Positions 47,501 to 59,269 of a stretch of 64,000 nucleotides of DNA are shown here, one piece after another. The notes under the pieces were generated by a model. That model had not been told where the DNA came from. It did no database searches and saw only the letters and a program-made list of their open reading frames with translations. Within the stretch, counting starts at the first letter, position 1; every line of letters begins with the position of its first letter. This stretch comes from Haliclystus octoradiatus (lineage: Eukaryota; Cnidaria; Staurozoa; Stauromedusae; Haliclystidae), in the NCBI GenBank assembly GCA_916610825.1, contig OU744447.1, positions 7,137,402 through 7,201,401 of the forward strand. Direction: 5' to 3'. The translations under genes and the position numbers were made by a program.

Positions 47501-49417
47501 GCCCCACTTGCATACAGCCTTATTACTACAACAAAAAACATTTACAAAAAGAAGGTTACAAATTTGAGAATAAATCTAAATATATAAACTAAATTAATAT
47601 TGACTTTATTAAATTCTATATATAATTATTATAAGTATTGCAATCACCATTTGTAGACTCTGCAAAAAGGTGACAGGTCAGTATCATCTAATTTTCTTTT
47701 GAAAATTTGTAAAGTTTTTGAAGCAATGAGATATTCTGATAATGAATCCCACCACGGAATTGCACGATGACAAAACTGATACTTGGTGGAGTCAAGGCGT
47801 GGCATTTTGAATGTTTTTAACTTAAATTTGTGACCATGTAAGGTGTATTTTGAAATGTCATACTTAACTGATAAAGTTTCCATACTCAGATCTACTAAAT
47901 TATGGGTAATTTTAAATAACATAATTAAATCGGCTTTAACCCATCTAGATTTAAATGTTTCTAGCTGAAGGATGTGTAGGCGATGGACGTAGCTCTTGTA
48001 GTTGTATCTTATATGATTTAATCGACAAACTCTTTTGGTGTACAATAAAACCTATTTTAAATAATGATACAGTACAAAAATAATTCAATATTTAGATTTC
48101 AAATCATGTTGATGTTCAGGATTCGAATCAAACTACTTTCGATTTCTAGCCTCTAACTTCCAGCGATTTCCACAGTGTACATGTGCAGGATCCGGCAACG
48201 TTATATGTCTCAAATGCTTTGATTAGAAAATATTTTGTTCTCCAAACCACTTGGTTTGAACAAGTGTAAAAATGAACCAACGTTGAATCAACAAGGAGAT
48301 TCCATTCTATCGATTTACTTTGTTTTAATTTTTAGGCCCATATTAGTACATTTTATTTTAATTTAATAGTTAAGGATTGTTATCCCTTGATAATAAATCG
48401 ATATTGTAATTGAATATAAATATAGCTTTATAATCATGGCTTGAAAAAGGCGGAGGGTAAAGCCGAAACGTCGCCAAATCGAATCAAATGAGTTGAACTA
48501 AAATTTTATGCTTTGTATTACGAATTTCGAAATTCTAACTAGATTATATACAGATGCTACTTGAGTGATATGATTTCATAATGTTTAAGTTCATTGTATA
48601 GAATAGAATAGAATAGAATAGAATAGAATAGAATAGAATAGTGTATTTAAGGCCTTTAAACAACTTAATACAAGTATGAATCTACGTTTTTATTTTATAC
48701 TTTAACTAACAGATATTTCGTTATTTTGCTGTTGTTCCTATATAGAAGCCTGGTTTTTATTAACTAATTTGGTTTATTTTGTCGATTTTTTAATAAAGCT
48801 GATTTGATTGTCTCTTTATGTTTGCTGTTACTATCATTATGTAAATCGATATATTTGTTCATAAATTTTGCACCACGAAAAGAAAAAGATCGCTTTCCAC
48901 GGTCTGAATTGACACGTGGGAGAATGTATAACTGTTTTCGTGTGTTATATGGAGACTGTGATATTTTAAATAATCGTTCTAAGCTTGGGCCATTTTCTCC
49001 TAGAGCTGATCGATGAGATGTGATGGCAGTTCTAAGTTCAACAGTATTAAGTTGCCACGAATAGTCCATAATTAGATAAAATGCACCGGTCCCCTGTTCT
49101 GTACTAGAAAGCATCAAATACATTTCAAGTAAGATTTCAATAGGGATATCGGATATCGGATATTGAAATATTGATCACGATAACAATTCAACAAACGATA
49201 AAACACTCAATCATACTGATCCATCAATTTCACGACATGAACTTAGTTGAAAGAAAAAATATATGTATATATAAGCCTTTTGAATATTATTCAACTATAA
49301 TCTATGAAATAGAAGTATGTTAATAACCTTACCTTCGATTTCAATGTTTTTAAATGCCAATAAAAATATTCCGCAAATAAAAATTCCTTTAATTGTGCGA
49401 GTAACATTCTTATTCAT
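32325..49417 (-). CDS. Secreted multi-domain glycoside hydrolase family 10 protein, 14 exons
   Basis: Exons: 49333-49417, 46963-47262, 45838-46047, 43613-43804, 41271-41438, 39795-40005, 38789-38846, 38034-38186, 37256-37311, 36356-36493, 35082-35259, 34583-34687, 33371-33589, 32325-32570. All junctions are GT-AG and phases agree; the total is 2319 nt, 772 aa. Domains: signal peptide 1-24; Cys-rich module with four Cys 29-128; undefined linker 129-198; CBM4/9-like module 200-361 (LLINPSFE ... DIIIDNVSL); GH10 catalytic domain about 400-691; C-terminal beta-rich domain to 772. Conserved GH10 motifs are VKSHFAFGG, RGH (483-485), WDVDNE with acid/base Glu533, GVEGHF and LTEVDV with nucleophile Glu635. 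GH10 enzymes cleave xylan-type beta-1,4 glycans with retention; the real substrate in this animal is unknown. Introns hold many transposons. Confidence 0.93.
33371..33589 (-). CDS. GH10 gene exon 13, nucleophile exon
   Basis: Phase 0-0. It carries LPIWLTEVDVYDPDVARRAD, with the predicted nucleophile Glu635 in LTEVDV, and the aromatic barrel strand IVFWTISGFKSWRGSDAGLL (Trp669, Trp677). Residues match the GH10 signature around the nucleophile. Confidence 0.95.
34915..34932. repeat. Fragment of the 8.1-kb foldback arm
   Basis: GCCTGCGAGCAGGC is a short palindrome identical in core to the arm of the foldback element at 8107-8265. It lies in intron 11 of the GH10 gene. Confidence 0.4.
35082..35259 (-). 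CDS. GH10 gene exon 11, acid/base exon
   Basis: Phase 2-0. FQHWDVDNEMLHGRFYPNHL contains the WDVxNE motif, with Glu533 as predicted acid/base catalyst. The rest (SWMFKRVYEIDPVAGIFLNE, LDV) fits the following helix and strand of the barrel. Confidence 0.95.
35536..35585 (+). repeat. Possible hAT-type terminus in GH10 intron 10
   Basis: CAGTGGCGGCTCGTCTGC is reminiscent of hAT-type transposon ends. No partner end was defined and the rest of this 1.1-kb intron carries nothing recognised. Confidence 0.3.
36640..37045 (+). repeat. Dispersed repeat R1, copy C (GH10 intron 9)
   Basis: Same order as copy A: TTTAGAGTTTAACGCCAAATC, GAGAATTTCCAATTTGATCA, AGCAAGAAAGTCATGG, then the core with inverted ends (AAGCAATTGGCCACAGTTTC near 36830; complement of CTCATAGGAAATGTACGCCC near 37012). 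The 106-codon frame 36691-37011 is an artefact. Confidence 0.78.
37700..37868 (+). repeat. tRNA-derived SINE (GH10 intron 8)
   Basis: A-box-like TTGGTGTAATGGTTAGG (37707-37723) and B-box-like GGGTTCAATTCCT (37751-37763), spaced as in a tRNA. They are followed by GGCGTCAGGAAGGGCATCCG, a tail block shared by many aquatic animal SINEs and LINE ends. The tRNA cloverleaf does not close. Confidence 0.78.
38960..39115 (+). repeat. Dispersed repeat R1, partial copy D (GH10 intron 6)
   Basis: It contains ACGAATGAGAATTTCCAATT and a degraded AGCAATTGGAGT block in the R1 order; the inverted core is missing. Confidence 0.5.
40262..40665 (+). mobile_element. LINE 3' end (GH10 intron 5)
   Basis: Plus-strand frames encode LEWLSIKDRVTFNQL and later PGHRHSFQSAGARKWNDLPN, the terminal block of a Jockey/CR1-type LINE. 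The copy ends in an ATGATGATGATGA run. It is 5' truncated. Confidence 0.8.
41150..41215. repeat. Tigger-like MITE remnant (GH10 intron 5)
   Basis: AACCTGTATATAACAGCGAG and the opposite-end AGGTGGCTGTTATAGACAAG resemble the ends of the 31593-31729 MITE with most of the interior deleted. Confidence 0.45.
41870..42385 (-). mobile_element. LINE reverse transcriptase fragment (GH10 intron 4)
   Basis: Minus-strand fragments, in order: SWMSSYLTDREQVVKVGNLT, GVPHGSILGPLLFLVY (motif B), a degraded ADD region, then WFKLYLLLLNASKTNILAVG (thumb). Both ends are truncated and frames are broken. Confidence 0.87.
42386..43376. other. GH10 intron 4, middle part
   Basis: No gene. It includes a small inverted repeat GACTAAAACGT / ACGTTTTAGTC at 42917-42927 and 42951-42961, and a CT-rich patch near 43040-43125. 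Confidence 0.4.
43378..43562. mobile_element. 185-bp pogo/Tigger-like MITE (GH10 intron 4)
   Basis: The left end CAGTGTAACCCATTTATGTG and the complement of the right end, GAGTGTAACCTGCTTAAGTG, form inverted repeats. TA flanks both sides (43376-43377, 43563-43564). The interior repeats GGATAAxTGCAA. It lies 50 bp from the exon 4 donor. Confidence 0.85.
44443..45754 (+). mobile_element. Penelope-like retroelement with inverted terminal arms (GH10 intron 3)
   Basis: Long arms, 44443-44711 and 45497-45754, are inverted copies of each other. Each carries the hairpin motif TGGCTA...TAGCCGAAACG. The interior plus strand encodes a broken PLE protein: an RT C-terminal block (MGLLKTLLRIAYIPSMFH, LPFKDQSS) followed by a GIY-YIG-type endonuclease region (CVVYKYGLCFKCGLCSSSYM, HLHERIKTH, SSAIERHVKEH, CLIYEMLFIKEL). 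RT plus GIY-YIG at the C-terminus and terminal repeats that can be inverted are features of Penelope-like elements. Most of the RT is deleted and the frames are shifted. Confidence 0.87.
46347..46570. repeat. Foldback-type repeat, copy 2, nearly perfect palindrome (GH10 intron 2)
   Basis: Arms of about 70 bp, 46347-46417 and 46428-46498, are complementary with few mismatches (TAGATTAAAGATCACAAGTT against its near-complement AACTCATGATCTTTAATCTA). The loop is about 10 bp. A tail with GAGCAGTCAAATTGATGTTTTGCC matches the tail of copy 1 at 3780-3830. Confidence 0.88.
46735..46880. repeat. Tigger-like MITE remnant (GH10 intron 2)
   Basis: It includes GGCCTGTTATAACAATCACC, TATAGTGGTCACTTGT and GAATATAGTGGTCAATTATC, the repeated AGTGGTCA signature of the 31593-31729 family. 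Ends are diverged. Confidence 0.55.
46963..47262 (-). CDS. GH10 gene exon 2, four-cysteine module
   Basis: Phase 1-1 and 100 residues. Pattern: GCW (Cys37), RKCSNVAKEKRYSMFVVHN (Cys74), RTCYGSP (Cys93), GKSCKRGLGG (Cys112). The layout GC...C..A...GY..F.....C......YG.S..C..GxGG is common in secreted invertebrate proteins. It resembles WSC-like or lectin-like modules, but I cannot name it firmly. Two N-glycosylation sequons (NVT, NRT) support secretion. Confidence 0.85.
47415..48045 (-). mobile_element. LINE (CR1-like) 3' end, same family as 22095-23777 (GH10 intron 1)
   Basis: The frame 47644-48045 encodes KRVCRLNHIRYNYKSYVHRL, ADLIMLFKITHNLVDLSMET and TKYQFCHRAIPWWDSLSEYL, ending FCRVYKW-stop. 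This C-terminus is intact where the copy at 22235 is broken. The 3' UTR also matches and ends in TATATCAAATCAAAATCAAA. It is 5' truncated at about 48045. Confidence 0.92.
48430..48490 (+). repeat. Penelope-like end remnant (GH10 intron 1)
   Basis: GGCTTGAAAAAGGCGGAGGG followed by TAAAGCCGAAACGTCGCC shows the same hairpin (GGC...GCC) followed by GAAACG as the PLE arms. No coding part is attached. Confidence 0.55.
48598..48641 (+). repeat. (GAATA)n microsatellite
   Basis: About eight to nine perfect GAATA units. Confidence 0.95.
48764..49123 (-). mobile_element. LINE 3' terminal fragment (GH10 intron 1)
   Basis: The frame encodes QLYILPRVNSDRGKRSFSFR then GAKFMNKYIDLHNDSNSKH, the conserved terminal block of LINE ORF2 (a GRTFxFRGAKxWN-like motif). 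The first half of the frame is less certain. 5' truncated. Confidence 0.7.
49333..49417 (-). CDS. GH10 gene exon 1, signal peptide
   Basis: ATG at 49417 starts MNKNVTRTIKGIFICGIFLL and AFKNIEIE, a basic n-region then a hydrophobic core, ending in a GAAG|GTAAGG donor at phase 1. An acceptor-like TTTCAG lies about 25 bases upstream of the ATG (49443-49444), suggesting a 5' UTR intron or trans-splicing. Confidence 0.8.
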
Positions 49418-49444
49418 AGTGATTTATACCATTCATTGACTTCT

Positions 49445-51730
49445 GAAATTATAAACATTAGTAAAACAGATACATGTTTATGCATGGCCTTAATAAGTGA
49501 AGGTCGATAGTACAATTAATTTGTAATACAAATTCAAGACAAAGTTATGATAAGTACATGAATAATATTTCCGCCATAACCATGAAATGGTGAAAGCCAT
49601 TCTACCGTGGCGAAAAACCAGGTCAATTAAATGTGTCGGTTCAGTAAGCATAAAATTCTTATCTCGAAATTCGTATAAGGATAAAAGTGAATTTGGCGAC
49701 GTTTCGACTCAAAAAGGTATTTCCACGTCCAATTTTGCTATCGAGTGCGCGTGCGTCCCTGGTCTGAAATGTGTTTTGGTATGCAAAGCAAAGGCAAAAT
49801 TTGAGAAATCAAAGCCAACTATTTGCAATTATCTATCAGATGACAAGTTATTTGATTCATTTGGTTACAAATGGCCGAGAAAATCGCGAAAACCACCCGC
49901 GCAAACACACTTACACAAAGACACTCCCCGGGGGTTGGTATACGGGGACATGCCAATTATTGAGGGTACCTTTTCAAGGTCTTTGAACATTTTTGAGGTA
50001 TCTATTCCAGAATTTTCAATATATTCGAGGTATTGTTTTTCAATGAGAAAACCCACGAAAAGTTGTAATCAATTTTCAAATATATGGGGTAATTTTCATT
50101 CTGGCCTGATAAAAATATTTGAGGTATCAATTTTTGAAAAACATGCAAATTTCTGAATTCAAATTGGCACCCCCCTCGTCTGTATCTTGTGCCTTTTGTA
50201 TGAGAGTATTTTATTTTAATACCATTGTTATTCAACACATGATTAAATGCTATATCTAGTTTTGCAGACTTGTTAAATATTCTGACGACCCATGATTAGC
50301 TTGCGCGCAGACCTTACTTGAAAATCTTACTTCCTCGTTAGTAAGTACTGACTGACTTCAACGACTTCTGAAAAGCACATAGGAACTTAAAATCATCGCA
50401 AGTTGCTGATCTGGTTTGCCCATTAGAGATCAGGTAGTAAAGTTGGAGGTATGATATGTATAACTCACCTTTGCCTATTAAATTATTACAGTATAAAAAG
50501 TTCCATATTTTCTATTTATAAACGTCCAGCCAATGTATAAAAGAACGATCCGCTGTGTAGCATGGCATAAATCTTTTGATTAGATCTTATTCATAAGCGA
50601 TCTGCCAACTAACAAAAACATCACACAGTCCATTGCATATCGAACAATACATTACACAATTAAATCACAAAAAAGCATCTCAGTAGTATTATTCTATTAG
50701 TGGGGCAGCTAATTAAGGTTCAAAATCAGCAAGATACCGCAAATTGTGATACAAGTATAAATTTAGTATCAAACGAAAGATTAATGTTTATACTTCAAAT
50801 GGAGCCCGTGACCCCACCCAGATTCAAGATGTACGCTTCGAGAAAATGGCATTAAAAGTTTGGTTCCACCTACGTCCGTCTCGCTGAAAAATTGTGAATG
50901 TGGTGAAATATTTTCGAAGAGAATACATACAAGTGTTAAATTTATTATTGCAATACTATTATTAACACTTTCAATTTCGTTCCACAGCAACATTTGGTAT
51001 ATATCTATATTATTGCGCAACACGATATTTATGTGCATGCGCAGTACAAATTTCAGAATTTCGGGACTTCGCGTTATTATGGTTTTACATGTTATTGATA
51101 TTGAATTGGCTCAGGGACTGGAAAATTGATCTTTTCCATACACAATTAAGACGTTTTCTATTTAATTAGCATTCGCTATGTATGTCTATCCCGATGAGAT
51201 TTAGTACCAAATAAATTATCTGAAAGGTACAACTCTTGGTATACCATATCAAATTAGATAAGTATAAGAATACAAGTATGTTAAAGTAATACAGTAAGAA
51301 TGATTATGCTAAAAATTTAATTATCATATTTTTTAGGAGCTATTTTAAAGTCAAATGTGCGGCAATACTAATTTAGATATAAAATATTGAAAGACTACTT
51401 TGGAAGCAGAAACAGTTATTGAATAATTCGTTTTTCTGGTATTACTTTTTATCTCCGTTAATATTCTGTTTGTTGAGGATTACTGTTATTTTTAATAATT
51501 TTATGGTGCGAAGAATTTTATCGTTGGACTGATGATCACATGATCACATGATCGGGTGGATCACGCCTCATGTTCACCCAAATAGACCAAATGCAAACGA
51601 GACAGGGATGCGCTTGATGGCCAGGGATGCGCTTCATAGGTTTGTTAATAAAAATCTGCAGCGACTGGAGCTCCATACTAGTGACGAGGATTCTAATAGC
51701 GGACGTATATAAACCCTGTGCTCTGACCAC
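49445..51730. other. Intergenic interval upstream of the GH10 gene
   Basis: The promoter of GH10 should lie in the left part, but no TATA box or CpG-rich patch is evident. The 189-codon frame 49587-50156 (plus) has no recognised domain, and its end overlaps a degraded block with GTATACGGGGACATG that resembles other repeats here. I do not call it a gene. Frames at 50781-51129 overlap each other and are unsupported. Confidence 0.4.
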
Positions 51731-51732
51731 GA

Positions 51733-51905
51733 CCGTAACTACAGGATTTTGACGGGGGTTTAGTCAATTTTTCCCGAAAAAAGAGTGGTATTTGCATAAT
51801 TGGGAGCTTCAGTACTGTAGTATCTTCAAAATTGCACCATTTTGCAATTTTTCGTTTCAATTTCGCCCGAAATATGACCTAAAAAATTAGTAATGGGTGT
51901 AAATC
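51733..51905 (+). repeat. Dispersed repeat R2, copy 2
   Basis: ACCGTAACTACAGG, GTGGTATTTGCATAATTGGG, AGCTTCAGTACTGTAGTATC, TTCAAAATTGCACC and CGCCCGAAATATGACC follow the R2 order. It ends directly before the (TTA)n array. Confidence 0.8.
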
Positions 51906-51930
51906 TATCGGAATAGTTACTATATAAATG

Positions 51931-54197
<2,267 letters not shown>

Positions 54198-54203
54198 TTT
54201 ATT
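54198..54203 (-). terminator. Candidate polyadenylation signal of NIM1
   Basis: AATAAA on the minus strand, about 40 bases after the stop codon. The position is plausible but AATAAA is frequent in AT-rich DNA. Confidence 0.45.
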
Positions 54204-54241
54204 TACATTATATATACTTGAAATAATCACTATATTTCATA

Positions 54242-57200
54242 TTATAATATTACACATAATTTTGATTTCGGATTACCAAGTTTCATATTATTCTTGTCCA
54301 TCTTGTTTGATAGACTTCGTTTTTTCTTGGCATTTTTTTCAGCCAGGAGTTTTCGCTTTGCAGATTCAATTTCTTCATTTTTTTCTTCAAAAACTCGCCT
54401 CTGCACTTGATGTAATATTATACGATAAGTACCAGTAACATTATTTCTTGAGTCATGTGATAATTTGCGAATGTGCTGCGTGTTGATACCTAAGTTTCTA
54501 ATACATTTATTTGCTTCTAGTTCGTCTGGTTGAATGCATTCATCTAAGTTTATGTGTGGTTTTGAAGAATAATTTTGTAATTTTTCAGGATAACTTACAC
54601 CACGAAGCCATCTTGAATGAAATATTTCAGTTATACGTAATCTCTCCGAGGGGATAGATTTTAAAATCGCGTGAATTAAATTTGAGCAAATATCAGAGAT
54701 ATAATCAGGTACATCAAAGGTTCCTTCTAAAATTCGTTTTTTCAATTTCCCAACTGTCTCTGCTCGAAACGGCATAGTTCCTGTGACCATGAAATATAAC
54801 ATGATACCTAGGGCCCATATGTCAACATATATACCAACGTAATGTTCATCTCTGAATAATTCCGGTGCCGCATACGGAGGAGAGCCACAAAATGTATTTA
54901 AGACTTCATCTGTTGACGATACAGTACTAAATCCAAAATCACCAACTTTAACAGTTTCATAAGGAGATATGAAAACATTTTCAGCTTTTAAATCTCGATG
55001 AATGATATTATTTTCATGCTGCAAATTAAAAAAAAAAAAAAATAAAAGATAAAAAATGAATCCCAGTTTGCTATTTTGTCTTGGGAATACAACACAGGAG
55101 TGAAATTTGGTCTTCAAACAAAGAAGTCAACAGATTTGACCACATCCAAAACGATACCCCAAAATTTTATTAATTTTGGAAAAGGATATCAAAAATCGGA
55201 AAAAATCTGAAAAATATACTGAGCTCAAATCTGATTTTTTAGATATTTTAAAAAATTATCACGGTCACCAGAAGGATACGGTTTAACATAGGATATAGCA
55301 ACCGTACGGGAGTCCCGGGATGGAAGTTCCTCGCGGGTTCTCAGGTGCCCGGCTAAAGCTTTTCTGAATTCGGGGAGTATCAGGAGACGCCGTAACACTT
55401 ATAGTTGCCCAAAGCTAAAAATCACGTTCAAAACTATTCCCACGTCCTTAGGTACATTGTTATTTTATATGTTTCGAATTACATGACATTTCCATTTAAG
55501 ACGAATTCTGAGTGTAGCAACTTAGCAGATGGCTGGCTTTATACGGATATTCTAACATCAAAAACAGTGGCTAAAGCTGATAACTATTATTTTTGTCTAG
55601 ACAAAATGTTATCATCAAGATAACAATAAATGTAAATCTTGTAAAGAATATAGGACAATCACCATTAGATGAACGTATCAAAAGTCTCGAATTATTCTTA
55701 AATTTCAAAGATCGTATTTTTATAAGAAGCCAAACAACGTATTTTTTACAGCTAAAAGTTTTTTAAATTGCATGGCACTTTAAAAAATAAAAAAATTCTT
55801 AACATTCAGAGCTGTAAAATAAACGATACAATACAATCAGTCTTTTGAAAAAAGTTGTATGTAACTTAAAGGTTTCTGAATAAATGATGATGATGATGAT
55901 GATGATGATCTCTAAATTTGAACATCTCATTGGAGTAAAATACTAAGTACGATGGTCCCCTGTACTGTTTGATTTTCCATCTAACTAAATAAAACGAGTG
56001 AAACACTGAGTTGACAACAAATGCATTTTGTTTTAGAAAATATATTGATATCTTGAATAATAATTTTTATGAAATAATAATTTTATTTAATTTTTCAACA
56101 ATAAAGCTTTAGCAAGTTTCTGCTATAACGATGGTGATTGAGTGCTGAGTCAAAGGCGACACATTCTTGATATTGTTACTTAAGTTTTTACGCAAGATGC
56201 AATTATCAGGCAGTTTTTTTTAATCTGCGTGAAACTTAAGTACTCTAACAGTAATCAAGAATGTGTTTTCTTTGACTCAGTCATCATCGTTATATATTAG
56301 AGCTCTATCAATTTTGGCATTAAGCACTATTTACATCTGCCGAAAAATAAATCTATCTTTATTGTATCAAGCTTTTTACACGTACATTCGAGGAGCACAA
56401 CTCTTATATACAGTACACTACCAACACCAAAAAAAATGAAAATGCCATGAAAGTGTTGTGAAAACACCATTGAAAATGTAAAAAAGTGAAAACCACACAT
56501 TTTTTAAGCCATAAAACATCCATATTAACGATATTAAAATGTGAAAATGCCTTGAAAACTCCATGAAAACGCAATGAAATTTCACGATTTCTTTCATGGT
56601 TTTTGATGTCAGTAATGGTAGTTGATTAAAGTTATGAAGCAATCCCGTAGACTGTACATACATAGTACCGTCTATACGGTAAAAAAAAATTTGCAGCTTG
56701 CATGCATATATAATTTAGTAGAGTACAACATTGAATGTTTAATCGTGTGTTTAATTCAACTCTACAATACTTCAAATATTGATTAGCCTATGAGAAAAAC
56801 AATAATTGTACCAAGCTAGCGATAAATTATCAGTAGATTATATATAGGTGGGAAATTGTAAATCCAACATCATTTAAAATCGCTTGATTAAATCTATAGA
56901 TAAGATCGTAGTAATTCAGTCAAGTATTACCAGTTTGCGACACGGAAGGAAGGAGTTGGACGATTTTGACGCAGGTCGTCCTACTTAATTGATATTTAGG
57001 GGGACAGCAAAGTTATACAGTAATCAAGACCAATGAAATTCAAAAAGTCAAACCAAAATTGGCTGAAAATTCTCTGATTGAGAAAATGCTTGATTTCTTC
57101 AAAAGGAGGTATCTCAGTCAATTTTTAAAGTTTCTTAAGTGGGGAGAACCGGCAGGAGGGGGAATGTCTTCATAACAAAGTATTAATTAGCTTCATATTC

Positions 57201-59017
57201 ATATCTAGCTTTATACGGGGACGTTATATATTAAAGGGGACTTTTTTCAAAATTTAAACTTTTTCTCAACTTGAGTTTTACTCTAAATTTTTCTGAATAT
57301 GTCGCGGATTGTATAAGATTATTTGGAGTATCATTTTCACTATCTAGAATTTTTTATGGTAACAATGACAAAGTTCTATTTTCACAACCCCGTCCAAATT
57401 ACCCCCTAGAATGGGGACCAGATCGTGAGCCTCTTATAAAATGGTGTATATCTCGGGATTGGGTAATGTTGGGTAGAAGCAATGCGGAATGGAGCAGGAC
57501 TGATTTATTTCCTCAAAATAGTATTAGCAGAAATTAGTTGATTAAACTCATTGATATTCACAAAATGAAAATTACAATTGAATATATAATATTTATAAGT
57601 ATTTGAATAATGAATTTTTCCCAGGTAAAATTCTATTTAAAGTACTACAAACTTGTCTAAATCCAGTATTTCCATATTTGAAGGACAGTTATTTACTGTT
57701 CACGAATAACAAACATGTTTAATAACTTATTTCTTTATATAAATGAATACTATAAATAGTTGACGTCACGAATAGAATTGTTTAACACAATAATTTTGAA
57801 TTTCACACTTCCATGCATGCAATTGCCGTGATCTTAACTACTATGATAACATCTTTTTATATCTTTAGAAATATTACATCTTCATATCCTTTCATAAGAA
57901 TCAAACAATGTTTTGTGATCTGAAACGTGACTAAGTTTTGTAACAGAGTTTATTACGACAATATGTATTACTTTAGAATCAAATTAACATAGATATCGTA
58001 ATCAAATTTACGTCCTTTATGTGAAATTAGAAGACTAATCTAGATGTCCTATGTATGGTTGTACCTGCTCATAAAAAAAAATGAATCAGAAATTACTTAT
58101 GAGCAATCAGAAATTAGTGTTCCGAAAATATGTATGTACAAGTTACGGTCTATATCATTTTCACGGATCGACATGACGATATTAAAATTCAATAAACATA
58201 AATTATCTTATAATAAAATTTCAAAAATATAAATCATTTTAGAATATTTACATAGATTTACATAAAATAGAGGTTTGATGAAACTTCTGATTTATTAAAA
58301 ACAAAACAAAAGAGATAGTATACTAATCCTACTACATATATTATATTTATCAATGTATATTTAATATTAATGACTTACCATATGATCAACTGCAGATAAT
58401 ATTTGGGCAAAATAAATTTTTGCTTTGGCTTCAGTTAATTTTCCTTCATTGAGTATTTTATGAAACAATTCACCACCGGGGGCATATTCCATAAATATAT
58501 GAACTTTTGTTAATGTTTCTAATACTTCATAAATTCGTATAATATTTGGATGTCGTAATTCTTCCATAGATGATATCTCACGAGAAAGTAATCTTTGAGT
58601 TTTCTTGTCTAATTTTGTTTTATCCAAAATTTTCACAGCAACTTTTTCTATCGAAATATTAAAAGAGGAATTCGATATATTGATATAAAAATTGAAAAAA
58701 TTACTATGTCAATATGTATTTTGTATTATATAAAAAAAAGAAATATTTTTCTTACCTTTTGCAAGACAATGATAGCCAAGTTTAACTTGCGAGAAATTCC
58801 CACTGCCAATATTACCTCGTATTCTATAAAAACCTATCCTTTTTCCCATAGATATTTCTTTTGCAACTCGTTCATCGTTTCGTAAGTCATCGCTTATTTT
58901 TTCGAATGGTGAAAGCTTGTTTTGTTGTGCCGTTGGCCTTTCATGCTCTTTCGTGGAAATTATTTTATTCTGGTTATTATTATTACCATCCATAGGATAA
59001 AGTAAATCGATAGCCAT
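54242..59017 (-). CDS. NIM1K: NIM1-type AMPK-related serine/threonine kinase
   Basis: Three exons: 58756-59017, 58379-58647, 54242-55018; phases 1 and 0, GT-AG, 1308 nt, 435 aa, close to the size of vertebrate NIM1. Kinase domain about 64-320: glycine loop IGSGNFS (70-76), catalytic lysine K93 in VAVKIL, Glu in the [15 protein letters not shown] helix, HRDLKAEN (184-191), DFG (204-206), APE (228-230). The activation loop has Thr219 in [14 protein letters not shown], the site used by LKB1 in AMPK-related kinases. The N-terminal block [20 protein letters not shown] is typical of NIM1. A basic C-terminal tail rich in KRK ends in CVIL, a CaaX-like prenylation motif. The start is the first ATG of the frame. 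Intron 1 is 108 bp, intron 2 about 3.4 kb. Confidence 0.95.
55872..55908 (+). repeat. LINE-tail-like (GAT)n run
   Basis: TTCTGAATAAATGATGATGATGA resembles the 3' tail of the LINE fragment at 40262-40665 (CAATGAATGATGATGATGA). No coding part was recognised upstream. Confidence 0.5.
56122..56298. repeat. Foldback element F2 in NIM1 intron
   Basis: Arms of about 78 bp, 56122-56199 and 56221-56298: TATAACGATGGTGATTGAGT at the left opposes ACTCAGTCATCATCGTTATA at the right, and ACATTCTTGAT opposes ATCAAGAATGTG. A loop of about 20 bp. No TIR-transposase signature was recognised; unrelated in sequence to F1. Confidence 0.85.
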
Positions 59018-59159
59018 AGCTATACCACAAATTCATCATCCTCTCTTCCACAACGAATATGAACGACTGTCATGAGATGTTTTGAAATCGTGTGTTTATT
59101 AGAACGTCTAATCGGTCAATTCTTTGCAAAGGTTTCAATGTTGAACATTTTGTGGTTAC

Positions 59160-59260
59160 CATGACAATGCTACGGACAACGAGCAGGTTGCGGTAGGGTG
59201 GTCGTTTGCGCATCACCGCGGCGCAGCACGTGTTTCCCGCCCGGCATAAGGCTTTCTAAG
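59160..59260 (-). promoter_or_regulatory. Probable NIM1 promoter region
   Basis: A short CpG-rich patch (GCGCATCACCGCGGCGCAGC, then CACGTG and TTTCCCGCCCGGC) begins about 140 bases upstream of the ATG in otherwise AT-rich DNA. TTTCCCGCC resembles an E2F site and CACGTG is an E-box. There is no TATA box. Promoter function is inferred from position and composition. Confidence 0.5.
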
Positions 59261-59269
59261 GAGACACAA

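Larger units (their letters stand above)
55019..58378 (-). other. NIM1 intron 2 contents
   Basis: It begins with a CATATG|GTAAGT donor and ends with a T-rich AATTTGCAG acceptor. It holds a foldback element (56122-56298), a LINE-tail-like (ATG)n run at 55886-55908 and a stretch rich in TGAAAA/CATGAAAA at 56436-56595. The plus-strand frame 57271-57537 has no recognised family. Nothing else was identified. Confidence 0.55.

Noticed and set aside
57271..57537. 88-codon plus-strand frame inside NIM1 intron 2
   Set aside because: No recognised family and no evidence of splicing or promoter; judged chance.
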